From Acidobacteriota bacterium (GTDB lineage: Bacteria > Acidobacteriota > Terriglobia > Terriglobales > Acidobacteriaceae): DNA of 7,578 nt. Shown piece after piece: positions 1-6,317 of this stretch. The stretch lies in contig JAJXUS010000088.1 of assembly GCA_021782675.1 (NCBI GenBank), positions 1 to 7,578 on the forward strand. Direction: 5' to 3'. Positions within the stretch are counted from its first letter, which is position 1. Each line of letters starts with the position of its first letter. The translations under genes were made by a program, and so were the position numbers. The notes beneath the pieces were generated by a model, which saw only the letters and a list, made by a program, of their open reading frames with translations, was not told the origin of the DNA and ran no database searches.

Positions 1-10
1 TTGCACCCGT

Positions 11-886
11 ATGAACGGACTTCTGCTCGTCAACAAACCGGGTGGCCTTACGTCGCATGACGTCGTTTCGCGCGTCCGCAAGATCACGCACGAACAAAGC
101 GTGGGGCACCTGGGTACGCTCGATCCCATGGCGACCGGCGTTCTTCCGTTGCTGCTCGGACGCTTTACCCGGCTGGCGCAGTTTTTTCGCGGCGATGACA
201 AGGCCTATGGCGGAGTGATCCGCTTTGGCCTGGCTACCGATACGTATGACGCCATGGGAGTTCCGGTTGGCGACGCGTGCCGGCCCGCCTTGACGCTGGA
301 TGCAATCCGCAGCGCCGCCTGCTGCTTTCAGGGCGAGATTGAACAGATGCCGCCGCCGTTCTCCGCCAAAAAGATCGCCGGGACGCCGGCCTATAAGCTG
401 GCGCGGCAGGGTAAGCCGGTGGAGTTGCGCGCGGCCCGGATCACGGTCGCTCGTCTGGAGATCGCTGAGTACACGGCACCCGACGCGACGTTTGTCATCG
501 AGATTTCTTCTGGCGGCTATATCCGGTCCATTGCGCACGATCTCGGCCAGCGCCTCGGGTGCGGCGCTCATCTTGCGAGCCTGTGCCGCACCCGCGCCGG
601 CTGCTTCGCCCTTGAAGATACGCTCACGCTGGAGCAAATTGCGGCGCTGGCGGAGCAGGGAAGCCTGCAGGGGGCGATGCCGCATCCACGCGCGCTGCTT
701 CCGGAGATTCCAAACGTTACCGTGGATGCGCGGACGGCGGCCAGCCTGCGCAACGGGATGAGCTGCAATCTGCCGGATTTCAGCGGATCCAGCCACGTAA
801 AGATTTTCACCGGGCCCGATGAGTTGTTCGCGATTGGCCGCCGGATCGCCGGAACGCTGATCCAGCCCTGCGCGGTTTTGGGCTGA
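11..886 (+). CDS. truB: TruB, tRNA pseudouridine(55) synthase
   Basis: Isomerises U55 of the T-loop in tRNAs to pseudouridine; a cytosolic stand-alone enzyme. The 291-residue product opens with the TruB N-terminal motif VNKPGGLTSHDVV (7-19). The catalytic block GHLGTLDPMATGVLP (32-46) follows, with catalytic Asp38; the more usual form of this block is GHTGTLDP. Next come the KAYGGVIRFG strand with conserved Tyr66, the PPPFSAKKIAGTPAYKLARQG segment (114-134) and SGGYIRSIAHDLG (167-179). Residues from about 236 to the end form a small C-terminal TruB/PUA-like domain, so the length is normal or slightly short for the family. The ATG at 11 puts the conserved motif at the expected distance. Only ten bases precede it and no Shine-Dalgarno is visible in them. 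truB usually sits after rbfA/infB; that neighbourhood lies outside the window. The gene converges on the TesA-like gene with no gap between the stop codons. Confidence 0.97.
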   Translation: MNGLLLVNKPGGLTSHDVVSRVRKITHEQSVGHLGTLDPMATGVLPLLLGRFTRLAQFFRGDDKAYGGVIRFGLATDTYDAMGVPVGDACRPALTLDAIRSAACCFQGEIEQMPPPFSAKKIAGTPAYKLARQGKPVELRAARITVARLEIAEYTAPDATFVIEISSGGYIRSIAHDLGQRLGCGAHLASLCRTRAGCFALEDTLTLEQIAALAEQGSLQGAMPHPRALLPEIPNVTVDARTAASLRNGMSCNLPDFSGSSHVKIFTGPDELFAIGRRIAGTLIQPCAVLG

Positions 887-890
887 TTAT
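863..890 (+). terminator. possible weak terminator of truB
   Basis: An inverted repeat CAGCCC (863-868) and GGGCTG (880-885) with an 11-nt loop overlaps the last codons and stop of truB and is followed by ATTATT. The stem is only 6 bp and the T-tract is interrupted, so this is a weak candidate intrinsic terminator. It is the only one seen at this zero-gap convergent junction. It lies partly in coding sequence and may be chance. Confidence 0.25.
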
Positions 891-1603
891 TCGCCGCCAG
901 AGCCTGCCTGCCGATGCAGCAGCGGCAGGAGGTATGGCAGAAAATTTGCGGCAACCTGGCGATTTCCCTTCGCCGTGGCATGGATTCCATCCGCCTGCAT
1001 GTCGCCGGGGACACCGTAAACATCTTTCAGCATGAACGGCAGCAGGGGAACGTGGTAGTCCTTGGCGAGCTGCCGGTACATGGCGTTGAAGCGAGCGATG
1101 TACTGGGTGCCGTAGTTTGGCGGCAGCGTGATGCCCCCCAGGATCACTTTTGTTTTCGCCGCCTGAAACTGTGTGATGATCGTTCGGAGGTTTGCCTCCG
1201 TCTGCGTGAGCGGAACACCGCGGAGGCCGTCATTGCCGCCGAATGCCACGATAGCGACAACGGGATGGTCGTCCAGGACATCGGGCAGACGGCTGACGCC
1301 ATCCTTTGAGGTGTCACCGCTATGGCCCGCGTTCACCACGCGGTAGTTGTAGCCGCGGGCATTCAACGCGCGCTGCAGATCGTCCGGGTAGCTTTCGCCC
1401 GCGTTGGTGCCGTAGCCGGCCGTTAAACTGTCGCCAAACGCAACAATCACGGGCCGGCGGTCGGTCGAAGGCGCGGGAGGTGTGTCTGTCTGAACCGCAG
1501 ATGGCGAAGGCGCCGGGGATGCAGAAGGTGCCGCCTGCCGGGGCGTTTGACGGCATCCAGCAACTGCGAAGAAAAAGAGCAGGACGACGGCCTGGGCTCG
1601 CAT
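887..1603 (-). CDS. tesA: TesA-like SGNH hydrolase/arylesterase, predicted lipoprotein
   Basis: Probable esterase/lysophospholipase/thioesterase of the TesA (lysophospholipase L1, GDSL/SGNH) family, acting outside the cytoplasm. Numbered from the chosen ATG (238 aa), all four SGNH blocks are present: FGDSLTAGYG with nucleophile Ser59, NAGHSGDTS with Gly93, FGGND with Asn124, and DGIHATAKG with Asp205 and His208. The N-terminus is a short hydrophobic stretch ending in the lipobox VAGC (Cys17), followed by about 33 residues rich in Pro, Ala, Ser and Thr. It is therefore predicted to be lipid-anchored by a flexible tether, whereas E. coli TesA is a soluble periplasmic protein. Start choice: the ATG at 1603 has a GGCGG sequence 5 nt upstream. 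An ATG at 1642 (251 aa) has no Shine-Dalgarno and adds AGA/CGA codons unusual here; a TTG at 1702 is unlikely. The gene is divergent from ybbA-ybbP, as tesA is in E. coli, which supports the assignment. Confidence 0.9.
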   Translation of the reverse strand: MRAQAVVLLFFFAVAGCRQTPRQAAPSASPAPSPSAVQTDTPPAPSTDRRPVIVAFGDSLTAGYGTNAGESYPDDLQRALNARGYNYRVVNAGHSGDTSKDGVSRLPDVLDDHPVVAIVAFGGNDGLRGVPLTQTEANLRTIITQFQAAKTKVILGGITLPPNYGTQYIARFNAMYRQLAKDYHVPLLPFMLKDVYGVPGDMQADGIHATAKGNRQVAANFLPYLLPLLHRQAGSGGE

Positions 1604-1769
1604 CCGATCCGCCAGGCAGGTTCGTCTAACGGCTGGAGTCATGGCTGCACGTTTTGCGGAGCGAAAGACAAAGAGAGTCTGAATTTGCAATCCTGAACCC
1701 AATCAGCAACAGCTTGCATTGCCGCCAGCATATCTCAAACCGACGGTATGTTCGTCTTTAAGAGTCAGC
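1604..1769. promoter_or_regulatory. divergent tesA/ybbA spacer, promoters not resolved
   Basis: This 166-bp spacer separates the divergent TesA-like and ybbA genes and must hold the transcription start of both, unless the hydrolase begins at 1642. It is more A+T-rich than its flanks. I looked on both strands for -35/-10 pairs at 16-18 bp. TTGCAA (1685-1690) and TTGCAT (1714-1719) resemble -35 boxes on the forward strand, but neither has a matching -10. No operator or riboswitch was recognised. Confidence 0.4.
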
Positions 1770-2483
1770 ATGGAACCCACGAAAACGATTCTTCAGGTTC
1801 GCAATCTCACCAAGTCCCTGCGCAGCGGCGCGGGCATGATTGAGATTCTTCGCGGCGTCAGCTTCGAGATTCCACAAGGCCAGTTCGCGGTCATCATGGG
1901 AGCCTCCGGCAGCGGTAAAAGCACACTGCTGGGGCTGCTGGCCGGCCTGGACACGCCAACCAGCGGAGAGGTTGTGATTGATGGCGTCGAAATCGGCCGG
2001 ATGCGGGAAGACAAGCTCGCCGCCATTCGCGGGCGCAAGCTCGGCTTCGTCTTCCAGTCCTACCAGTTGATCCCGACCTTGACCGCGCTTGAAAATGTCT
2101 TGCTGCCACACGAGCTGCACTCGCGCGAGGATGGCCAGCCGCGCGCAGAATTTCTGCTGGACTCTGTAGGCCTGGCCAGCCGCCGGCACCACTATCCGGT
2201 GCAGCTTTCTGGTGGCGAGCAGCAGCGCGTCGCCCTGGCGCGCGCGTTTATGCTGCGGCCGCCGGTCATTCTGGCGGATGAGCCCACAGGAAATCTTGAC
2301 GGGGCGACCGGGGATCGCGTCATGCAGCTTTTGATGGATCTGAACCGCAGCGAAGGCACGACGCTTCTGCTGGTCACCCACGATCCAGGACTGGCGGCGT
2401 TGGCTTCCCGCACCATTCTGCTGCGGGACGGTGAGATTGTTGCCGATCATGCGACGGAGGCTGGCCGGCCCGTCCTGCAATGA
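1770..2483 (+). CDS. ybbA: YbbA-type ABC transporter ATP-binding protein
   Basis: Cytosolic ATPase of an MacB/LolD-like ABC system; two copies should power the adjacent permease. In 237 residues from the ATG at 1770, every nucleotide-binding motif is intact: Walker A GASGSGKST (44-52, Lys50), Q-loop FQSY (Gln96), signature LSGGEQQ (146-152), Walker B VILADEP (Asp170, Glu171), the D-loop in GNLD, and H-loop THD (His204). Length matches E. coli YbbA (228 aa). The frame is open back to a TTG at 1719, but that start has no Shine-Dalgarno. The ATG at 1770 has AAGAG five nt upstream and places TILQVRNLTK at the normal N-terminus. The stop overlaps the next gene's start (ATGA), implying translational coupling with the permease. 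LolD and MacB ATPases look similar; the partner permease and the divergent tesA favour YbbA. Confidence 0.93.
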   Translation: MEPTKTILQVRNLTKSLRSGAGMIEILRGVSFEIPQGQFAVIMGASGSGKSTLLGLLAGLDTPTSGEVVIDGVEIGRMREDKLAAIRGRKLGFVFQSYQLIPTLTALENVLLPHELHSREDGQPRAEFLLDSVGLASRRHHYPVQLSGGEQQRVALARAFMLRPPVILADEPTGNLDGATGDRVMQLLMDLNRSEGTTLLLVTHDPGLAALASRTILLRDGEIVADHATEAGRPVLQ

Positions 2484-5047
2484 ACACGGTAGCGCTTCCC
2501 TGGCCAACGGCGCTGAAGATTGCGTGGCGCGACCTGCGTTCCGCGTGGGTAAAGTTTCTGTTCGTCATCGCTGCGGTGGCGCTGGGCGTGGCGTCGCTCA
2601 GCGGAGTGCGCAGCTTCAGTGTCATGGTGGAGCACACACTGCTGCGGCAGGCGCGCACCATCATGGCTGCGGACCTCTCGGCACGCACCTTCCGTACATA
2701 CACGCCCGCGGAGATGCAGCAGCTCGACGCGTTGCCGGGCGTCCGTCACACGCTGGTGACGGAGACGGTCTCTATGGCGGCGACGCCGACGGCGCAGGAC
2801 CCGCTGCTGGTCTCGCTGAAAGCGGTCGATCCCGCGCAGTATCCCTACTACGGCGCGGTGCAACTCGCCTCCGGCCGGCCTCTGGCTGCGGTGCTTACGC
2901 CGCAGACTGCCGTCGTCAGCCGGGAGTTTCTGCTGCGCATGCACGCGACGCTGGGCACCATGATGCATCTGGGCAACAGTGACTTCCGCATCGCCGATGT
3001 GATTTTGTCGGAGCCTGACCGCATTTCCTCCTCGTTCGGTATCGGACCCCGGGTGATGATCGATCAGGCCGCAATTCCCGCCAGCGGGCTGGTTCGCGTT
3101 GGCAGCCGCGCCAGTGAGCGCCTGCTCTTCCGCCTGCCGCAGGGGCCAGCGGCAAACGGTGGAATGACCATCGCCACCTTGCGGAAGCGAGTGGAGGCGA
3201 TTCTGCCGGACGCGCAGATGACCGACTACCGTGAGGCCAATCCGGCACTGGCAGATGGTGTGCATCATGCTGCCGGAATGCTTACACTCATCAGCCTGGT
3301 GACGCTGGTTCTCAGTGCAATCGGGGTGGGCAGGGCCATGCGCGCGCACCTGCGCCAGCGCATGGACTCCATCGCCATTATGAAAGCGCTGGGTGCGCGC
3401 TCCGGCGGCATTCTGCGCATCTTTCTGGCGCAGACGGTTCTGCTGGGGTCGGTTGGGTCGCTGGTGGGCATCGGAGTCAGCATTCTGGTCACGCGTGGCT
3501 TTGCCGCAATGCTGCAGCGGCTGGTATCGCTGCCGCTGGCGGCGAACCTCGCCGTCTCTTCTGCGGTGATCGGCTTTGCGGCCGGCGTGCTCACCACGTT
3601 GCTGTTCACGCTTCCGCCGCTGCTGGAGATTCGCACCTTCCGCCCGCTTAATATTCTTCGGCGGCGCGTTGAACCGGCCGAGGCGTCGCCGTGGCGGATT
3701 TTGCCGCATCGCGATGCGCTGCAGATTGCGACCATCGTTTTCATTCTGGTCGGGTTGGCCGGTATCGCCATGTTCCTGACGCAATCGCCGGAGGTGGGCA
3801 GCTGGTTTGCCGTCGCGCTCGCGCTGGTTCTGCTGGTGCTGGGCGCAGCCTCTGCGGTGACCCTGGCCGTGCTGCGGCGTGTCCTGCGCCGGCATAGCCT
3901 CAGCATTCCTCCTGCGCTGCGGCAAGGGCTTGCAAGTTTGTACCGCCCCGGCAACCAGTCGGCTGCCGTGCTCAGCACGCTGGGCGTAGGTGTCATGATG
4001 GTGGCCAGCGTGTATGCCATGCAGCACGCAATCATCCGTGACCTTGACGGTCCGGAGACCAAAAACGCACCCAATGTTTTTCTGATCGACATCAGCCCGG
4101 ATGAACTCGCCGGCGTTACGCAGATTCTGCATCGGCAGGCGGGCATCACAGGAAATTTTGAAACCATCCCACTCGTGCATGCGCGCGTGGAGGCCATCAA
4201 CGGCGTTCCGGCCAGCCAACTGCACATCAAGCATTATCCTGAGCGGCGGCTGCGATCGGCCACGCTCACCTGGGCTGGTCCTTTGCCACCGGGAGAAAAA
4301 GTGATTGCGGGCCACTGGTGGCAGGGAAGCAGCCCGGCGGCGCAGCTTGCTGTCAGCGATTACACGGCGAAGCTGCTGCACGTGCGTGTTGGCTCCACGA
4401 TGACGTTCCACGCGGCCGGCCGGTCGATCCCGTTGCGCGTCACCGCAATCTACCGCTCAGACGGCGAGCACCTCTATACGCGCAGCCAGTTCGTCGTGCC
4501 GCCCAATCTGCTGAGCCACGCATCGCCGATCTGGTACGGAGGCTTTCATGCAGCCAGCGGGCGGATTCCAGCGATTGAGCGCGCGCTGTACGCCGCATAT
4601 CCCTCGGTCACGCTCATCAACATCTCCGATGTGGAGCGCGTGATCCGCAAGGCGGTCGATCAGATTGCCACGCTGCTGCGTTTTCTGGCCGCCTTCACGA
4701 TCCTTGCCGGATGCATCATCCTTGCCTCCAGCATCACCGCGACGCGGTTTGAGCGTGTGCGGGAGGTTGCCATTCTCAAATCTCTTGGCGCACTGCGCCG
4801 TCAGATCATCGCGGCCCTAAGCGTGGAGTTTGTGCTGCTGGGCGCTATTGCCGGGCTATCCGGCGTGTGTTTTGCGCTGGGTTTGACGGCCATTCTGCTG
4901 CACAAGATGGATGTGCCGTTTCAGCCCGGCTGGCCAGTGATGATTGCGGCAGTGTTTTTGACCGGCATCCTTGCGGTGATGAGCGGATGGATCGCGTCGC
5001 TGCGGCTGTTGAGCCAGCGCCCGCTGGCCGTTCTTCGCGACGAGTAA
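2480..5047 (+). CDS. ybbP: YbbP-type ABC transporter permease, double FtsX domain
   Basis: Inner-membrane permease of the YbbAP transporter. At 855 residues it is a little longer than E. coli YbbP (804). I see ten hydrophobic segments: about 24-43, 265-284, 312-336, 357-380, 414-433, 441-465, 494-513, 729-752, 780-803 and 819-841. Two large extracytoplasmic domains lie at about 44-264 and 514-728. Each half carries an FtsX-like cytoplasmic motif: MDSIAIMKALGARSGGILRI (295-314) and REVAILKSLGALRRQIIAAL (761-780), the expected contacts for the ATPase. One polypeptide therefore supplies both halves, and one permease plus two YbbA subunits makes a full transporter. Family knowledge links YbbP to MacB/LolCE-type mechanotransmission rather than classical channel transport; COG naming ties it to lysophospholipase L1. 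The substrate is unknown but likely hydrophobic. The start overlaps the ybbA stop by 4 bp. The stop lies 7 bp from the end of the next, converging gene. Confidence 0.93.
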   Translation: MNTVALPWPTALKIAWRDLRSAWVKFLFVIAAVALGVASLSGVRSFSVMVEHTLLRQARTIMAADLSARTFRTYTPAEMQQLDALPGVRHTLVTETVSMAATPTAQDPLLVSLKAVDPAQYPYYGAVQLASGRPLAAVLTPQTAVVSREFLLRMHATLGTMMHLGNSDFRIADVILSEPDRISSSFGIGPRVMIDQAAIPASGLVRVGSRASERLLFRLPQGPAANGGMTIATLRKRVEAILPDAQMTDYREANPALADGVHHAAGMLTLISLVTLVLSAIGVGRAMRAHLRQRMDSIAIMKALGARSGGILRIFLAQTVLLGSVGSLVGIGVSILVTRGFAAMLQRLVSLPLAANLAVSSAVIGFAAGVLTTLLFTLPPLLEIRTFRPLNILRRRVEPAEASPWRILPHRDALQIATIVFILVGLAGIAMFLTQSPEVGSWFAVALALVLLVLGAASAVTLAVLRRVLRRHSLSIPPALRQGLASLYRPGNQSAAVLSTLGVGVMMVASVYAMQHAIIRDLDGPETKNAPNVFLIDISPDELAGVTQILHRQAGITGNFETIPLVHARVEAINGVPASQLHIKHYPERRLRSATLTWAGPLPPGEKVIAGHWWQGSSPAAQLAVSDYTAKLLHVRVGSTMTFHAAGRSIPLRVTAIYRSDGEHLYTRSQFVVPPNLLSHASPIWYGGFHAASGRIPAIERALYAAYPSVTLINISDVERVIRKAVDQIATLLRFLAAFTILAGCIILASSITATRFERVREVAILKSLGALRRQIIAALSVEFVLLGAIAGLSGVCFALGLTAILLHKMDVPFQPGWPVMIAAVFLTGILAVMSGWIASLRLLSQRPLAVLRDE

Positions 5048-5078
5048 TGGCCGGCTACTGCATCGGCATGCCGGCCAT
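5047..5078. terminator. inverted repeat at convergent gene ends
   Basis: ATGGCCGG (5047-5054) and CCGGCCAT (5071-5078) form a perfect 8-bp stem with a 16-nt loop, exactly where ybbP and the reverse Met/His-rich gene converge. It could act as a bidirectional transcription barrier. No T-run follows on either strand, and the right arm encodes the reverse gene's C-terminal Met/Ala/Gly residues, so a terminator role is uncertain. Confidence 0.3.
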
Positions 5079-5840
5079 GGCGGAGTGGTCCATGTTGTCG
5101 TGACCTTTGCTGTCATCATGGACTGACCAGATTTCGCTGGGATTCTTTGCGTTGGGATAGACGTGCACCATCCAGCCAAAGATGTGCGGATAGAAGTCGC
5201 CGCCCGCAGCGTCGCATTCCTGCTCGGTCGTGATCGAGCCGAGCAGGCCATATTTTGCATGCGGCCCGAAGTATTCATTCTGCTTTCCCGGCGGCGCCTC
5301 GCAGAAGTTGGTATGCAGATGCCAGTGGGCAATGCTGAGGGGAATGCGATCGTTCAGCTCTGCCATGGAGGCATCCGCGCGGTCGGTGTACATCACGCCG
5401 ACCAGTTTGTACTGGCCCTTTGCGTCTTTGCTGTAGAGCAGCGAAGTGGGGTGCAGCGGGTCAAATTGATAGTTGGCTTCAATCCCGTAGTCGCGCTTTG
5501 AAAAGTGATAGACGGACTGCGGAACGTCGGGCAGAAAAATCCTGTATCCATCGGCGAGCGCCTTGCGGTAGTCCGTATAAGGAGCCATCGCTTTTCGCGC
5601 GGCCACGACCACCGCGTCGGCCTTCGCGCGGTCGCCGGGCGCCAGGGGACGCAGCTTCGTCATGGTCATGTGGCCCGGCATGTCGGTGCGGATGGGCTTC
5701 ATTCCGGCCGGCACCTTCGCGTCTTTCATGCCGTGCACCTGCAGTGCAAACGCGCCGGAGGGGATTCCCAGGATCGCCGCCAGCGCAACGGATGTCAGAC
5801 AGCGGGGAAGCGCGGAAATGAAGCGATGTGACGGGTTCAT
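5055..5840 (-). CDS. secreted Met/His-rich protein, putative metal-binding, unknown family
   Basis: I do not recognise the family. The 261-residue product has a Sec signal peptide (positive/polar start, hydrophobic SVALAAILGIPSG, cleavage after AFA at about residue 32), so it should be exported. The mature part begins with a Met/His stretch (VHGMK...MPGHMTMTK, about 36-62). A central Tyr/Asp/Pro-rich domain follows (YRIFLPDVPQSVYHFSKRDY). Then come HWHLHTNFC (His172, 174 and 176, Cys180), a second Cys209 that could pair with Cys180, and PHIFGWMVHVYP (His219, His226). The tail is GHDNMDHSAMAGMPMQ, resembling Met/His motifs of copper-resistance proteins. Copper or other metal binding is inference from these residues only. 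Start choice: AAGGA lies six nt before the ATG at 5840, while it directly touches an upstream ATG at 5846, so 5840 is preferred. No metal transporter or oxidase gene is next to it. Confidence 0.8.
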   Translation of the reverse strand: MNPSHRFISALPRCLTSVALAAILGIPSGAFALQVHGMKDAKVPAGMKPIRTDMPGHMTMTKLRPLAPGDRAKADAVVVAARKAMAPYTDYRKALADGYRIFLPDVPQSVYHFSKRDYGIEANYQFDPLHPTSLLYSKDAKGQYKLVGVMYTDRADASMAELNDRIPLSIAHWHLHTNFCEAPPGKQNEYFGPHAKYGLLGSITTEQECDAAGGDFYPHIFGWMVHVYPNAKNPSEIWSVHDDSKGHDNMDHSAMAGMPMQ

Positions 5841-5846
5841 AGACAT

Positions 5847-5854
5847 TCCTTCCC
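5847..5854 (-). promoter_or_regulatory. Shine-Dalgarno that decides the start of the Met/His-rich gene
   Basis: On the reverse strand GGGAAGGA occupies 5854-5847, directly touching an ATG at 5846. The second in-frame ATG at 5840 lies six nt beyond AAGGA, the normal spacing, so translation probably begins there and the first ATG is part of the leader. Confidence 0.55.
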
Positions 5855-5882
5855 GCGATCAGCCGGGGCGGGTCGATCTTTG

Positions 5883-5914
5883 GTTATAGACTCAGGTGTT
5901 TGCCGGAAAGTTTC
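5883..5914 (-). promoter_or_regulatory. possible promoter of the Met/His-rich gene
   Basis: On the reverse strand TATAAC (5888-5883) is a good -10 match, but no TTGACA-like -35 lies 16-18 bp upstream. Instead GAAACTT (5914-5908), 16 nt and GTCTAT (5891-5886) resemble the GGAACTT/TCT layout of ECF-sigma promoters. If real, the gene could be controlled by an envelope or metal stress sigma factor. This is a pattern reading only. Confidence 0.3.
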
Positions 5915-5931
5915 TCGCGCCGTCGCCGAGT

Positions 5932-5960
5932 TTGACCACACGCAGGCGCGCAAATATATT
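5932..5960 (+). promoter_or_regulatory. sigma70-type promoter of tRNA-Gln
   Basis: TTGACC (5932-5937) and TATATT (5955-5960) are separated by exactly 17 bp, the best -35/-10 pair in the window. Transcription should start near 5967, about 27 nt before the mature tRNA. The predicted leader contains GGGAC (5967-5971) pairing with GTCCC (5978-5982), a small hairpin that RNase P processing would remove. Confidence 0.7.
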
Positions 5961-5993
5961 CAGTAAGGGACATCACCGTCCCGTGCCACGAAC

Positions 5994-6067
5994 TGCCCCT
6001 TCGTTCAATGGTAGGACAGCTGACTCTGAATCAGCATATTGGGGTTCGAATCCCTGAGGGGCAGCCA
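5994..6067 (+). tRNA. tRNA-Gln (anticodon CTG)
   Basis: A complete 74-nt cloverleaf. Acceptor TGCCCCT (5994-6000) pairs with AGGGGCA (6057-6063), followed by discriminator G and an encoded CCA (6065-6067). The D-arm is GTTC/GGAC. The anticodon stem GCTGA/TCAGC encloses the loop CTCTGAA with anticodon CTG at 6026-6028, which reads the Gln codon CAG. The T-loop TTCGAAT is canonical, though the outer T-stem pairs are G-T and T-G wobbles. It has its own promoter upstream and no other tRNA beside it. No T-rich terminator hairpin is evident downstream. Confidence 0.95.
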
Positions 6068-6301
6068 ATTGCACACTTCCTCGCACCGTTCCGGGTCATT
6101 TCCTAAACTTTAGTCTCAAGCGTCCTCTCGTCCCAGCTCGAATGTCCGAAGTGACACGCAGGGCCGTTCGATTGCAGGTCTGAAGCCCATTTGGGCGATA
6201 TGACCGTGAAGGCGCTTTCCGCCAAACAAAACCAGGACTTGTTCTCGGGGTCGATCGGCTTCAACACTGCTCGATTCCGCCAAGAATTTTGGTGACAGGT
6301 G
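6068..6301. other. spacer of lower G+C after the tRNA, no confident gene
   Basis: By hand count 131 of 240 bases at 6061-6300 are G or C (about 55%), against about 65% in two sampled coding lines of ybbP. Short frames are open in several phases. On the forward strand, 6155-6295 includes an ATG at 6200 and ends in Phe-Trp-stop. On the reverse strand two overlapping frames of about 67 codons start at 6319 and 6306 (a GTG). None has a good Shine-Dalgarno or a motif I recognise. Small hairpins are visible, such as GCCC/GGGC (6185-6196) and GGCG/CGCC (6211-6223). It may be a gene remnant, a repeat copy, a small RNA, or plain spacer. Confidence 0.4.
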
Positions 6302-6317
6302 TACACTTCGCCTATTC
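6302..6317 (+). promoter_or_regulatory. -10-like box just upstream of xdhC (leaderless start)
   Basis: TACACT (6302-6307) matches a -10 box at four of six positions and ends 10 bases before the xdhC ATG, so transcription would begin at or a few bases before the start codon. No Shine-Dalgarno is seen before that ATG and no good -35 is found at 17 bp. The box overlaps the palindrome GTGTACAC (6299-6306), a possible operator half. Confidence 0.35.

Noticed and set aside
1685..1742. TTGCAA and TTGCAT as -35 boxes for ybbA
   Set aside because: Neither has a -10-like sequence at 16-18 bp spacing, so I did not call a promoter.
2447..4411. A 654-codon open frame on the reverse strand, opposite ybbA's end and ybbP
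   Set aside because: It is rich in Arg, His and Gln with no domain or membrane segment, as expected for the antisense of a G+C-biased gene; ybbP on the other strand has a clear family match.
5163..5831. Several forward frames opposite the Met/His-rich gene
   Set aside because: The reverse frame has a signal peptide, Shine-Dalgarno and coherent sequence; the forward frames have none of these.
5994..6067. tRNA-Gln as the edge of an integrated element
   Set aside because: No integrase and no repeat of the tRNA 3' end were seen in the window, so the idea has no direct support here.
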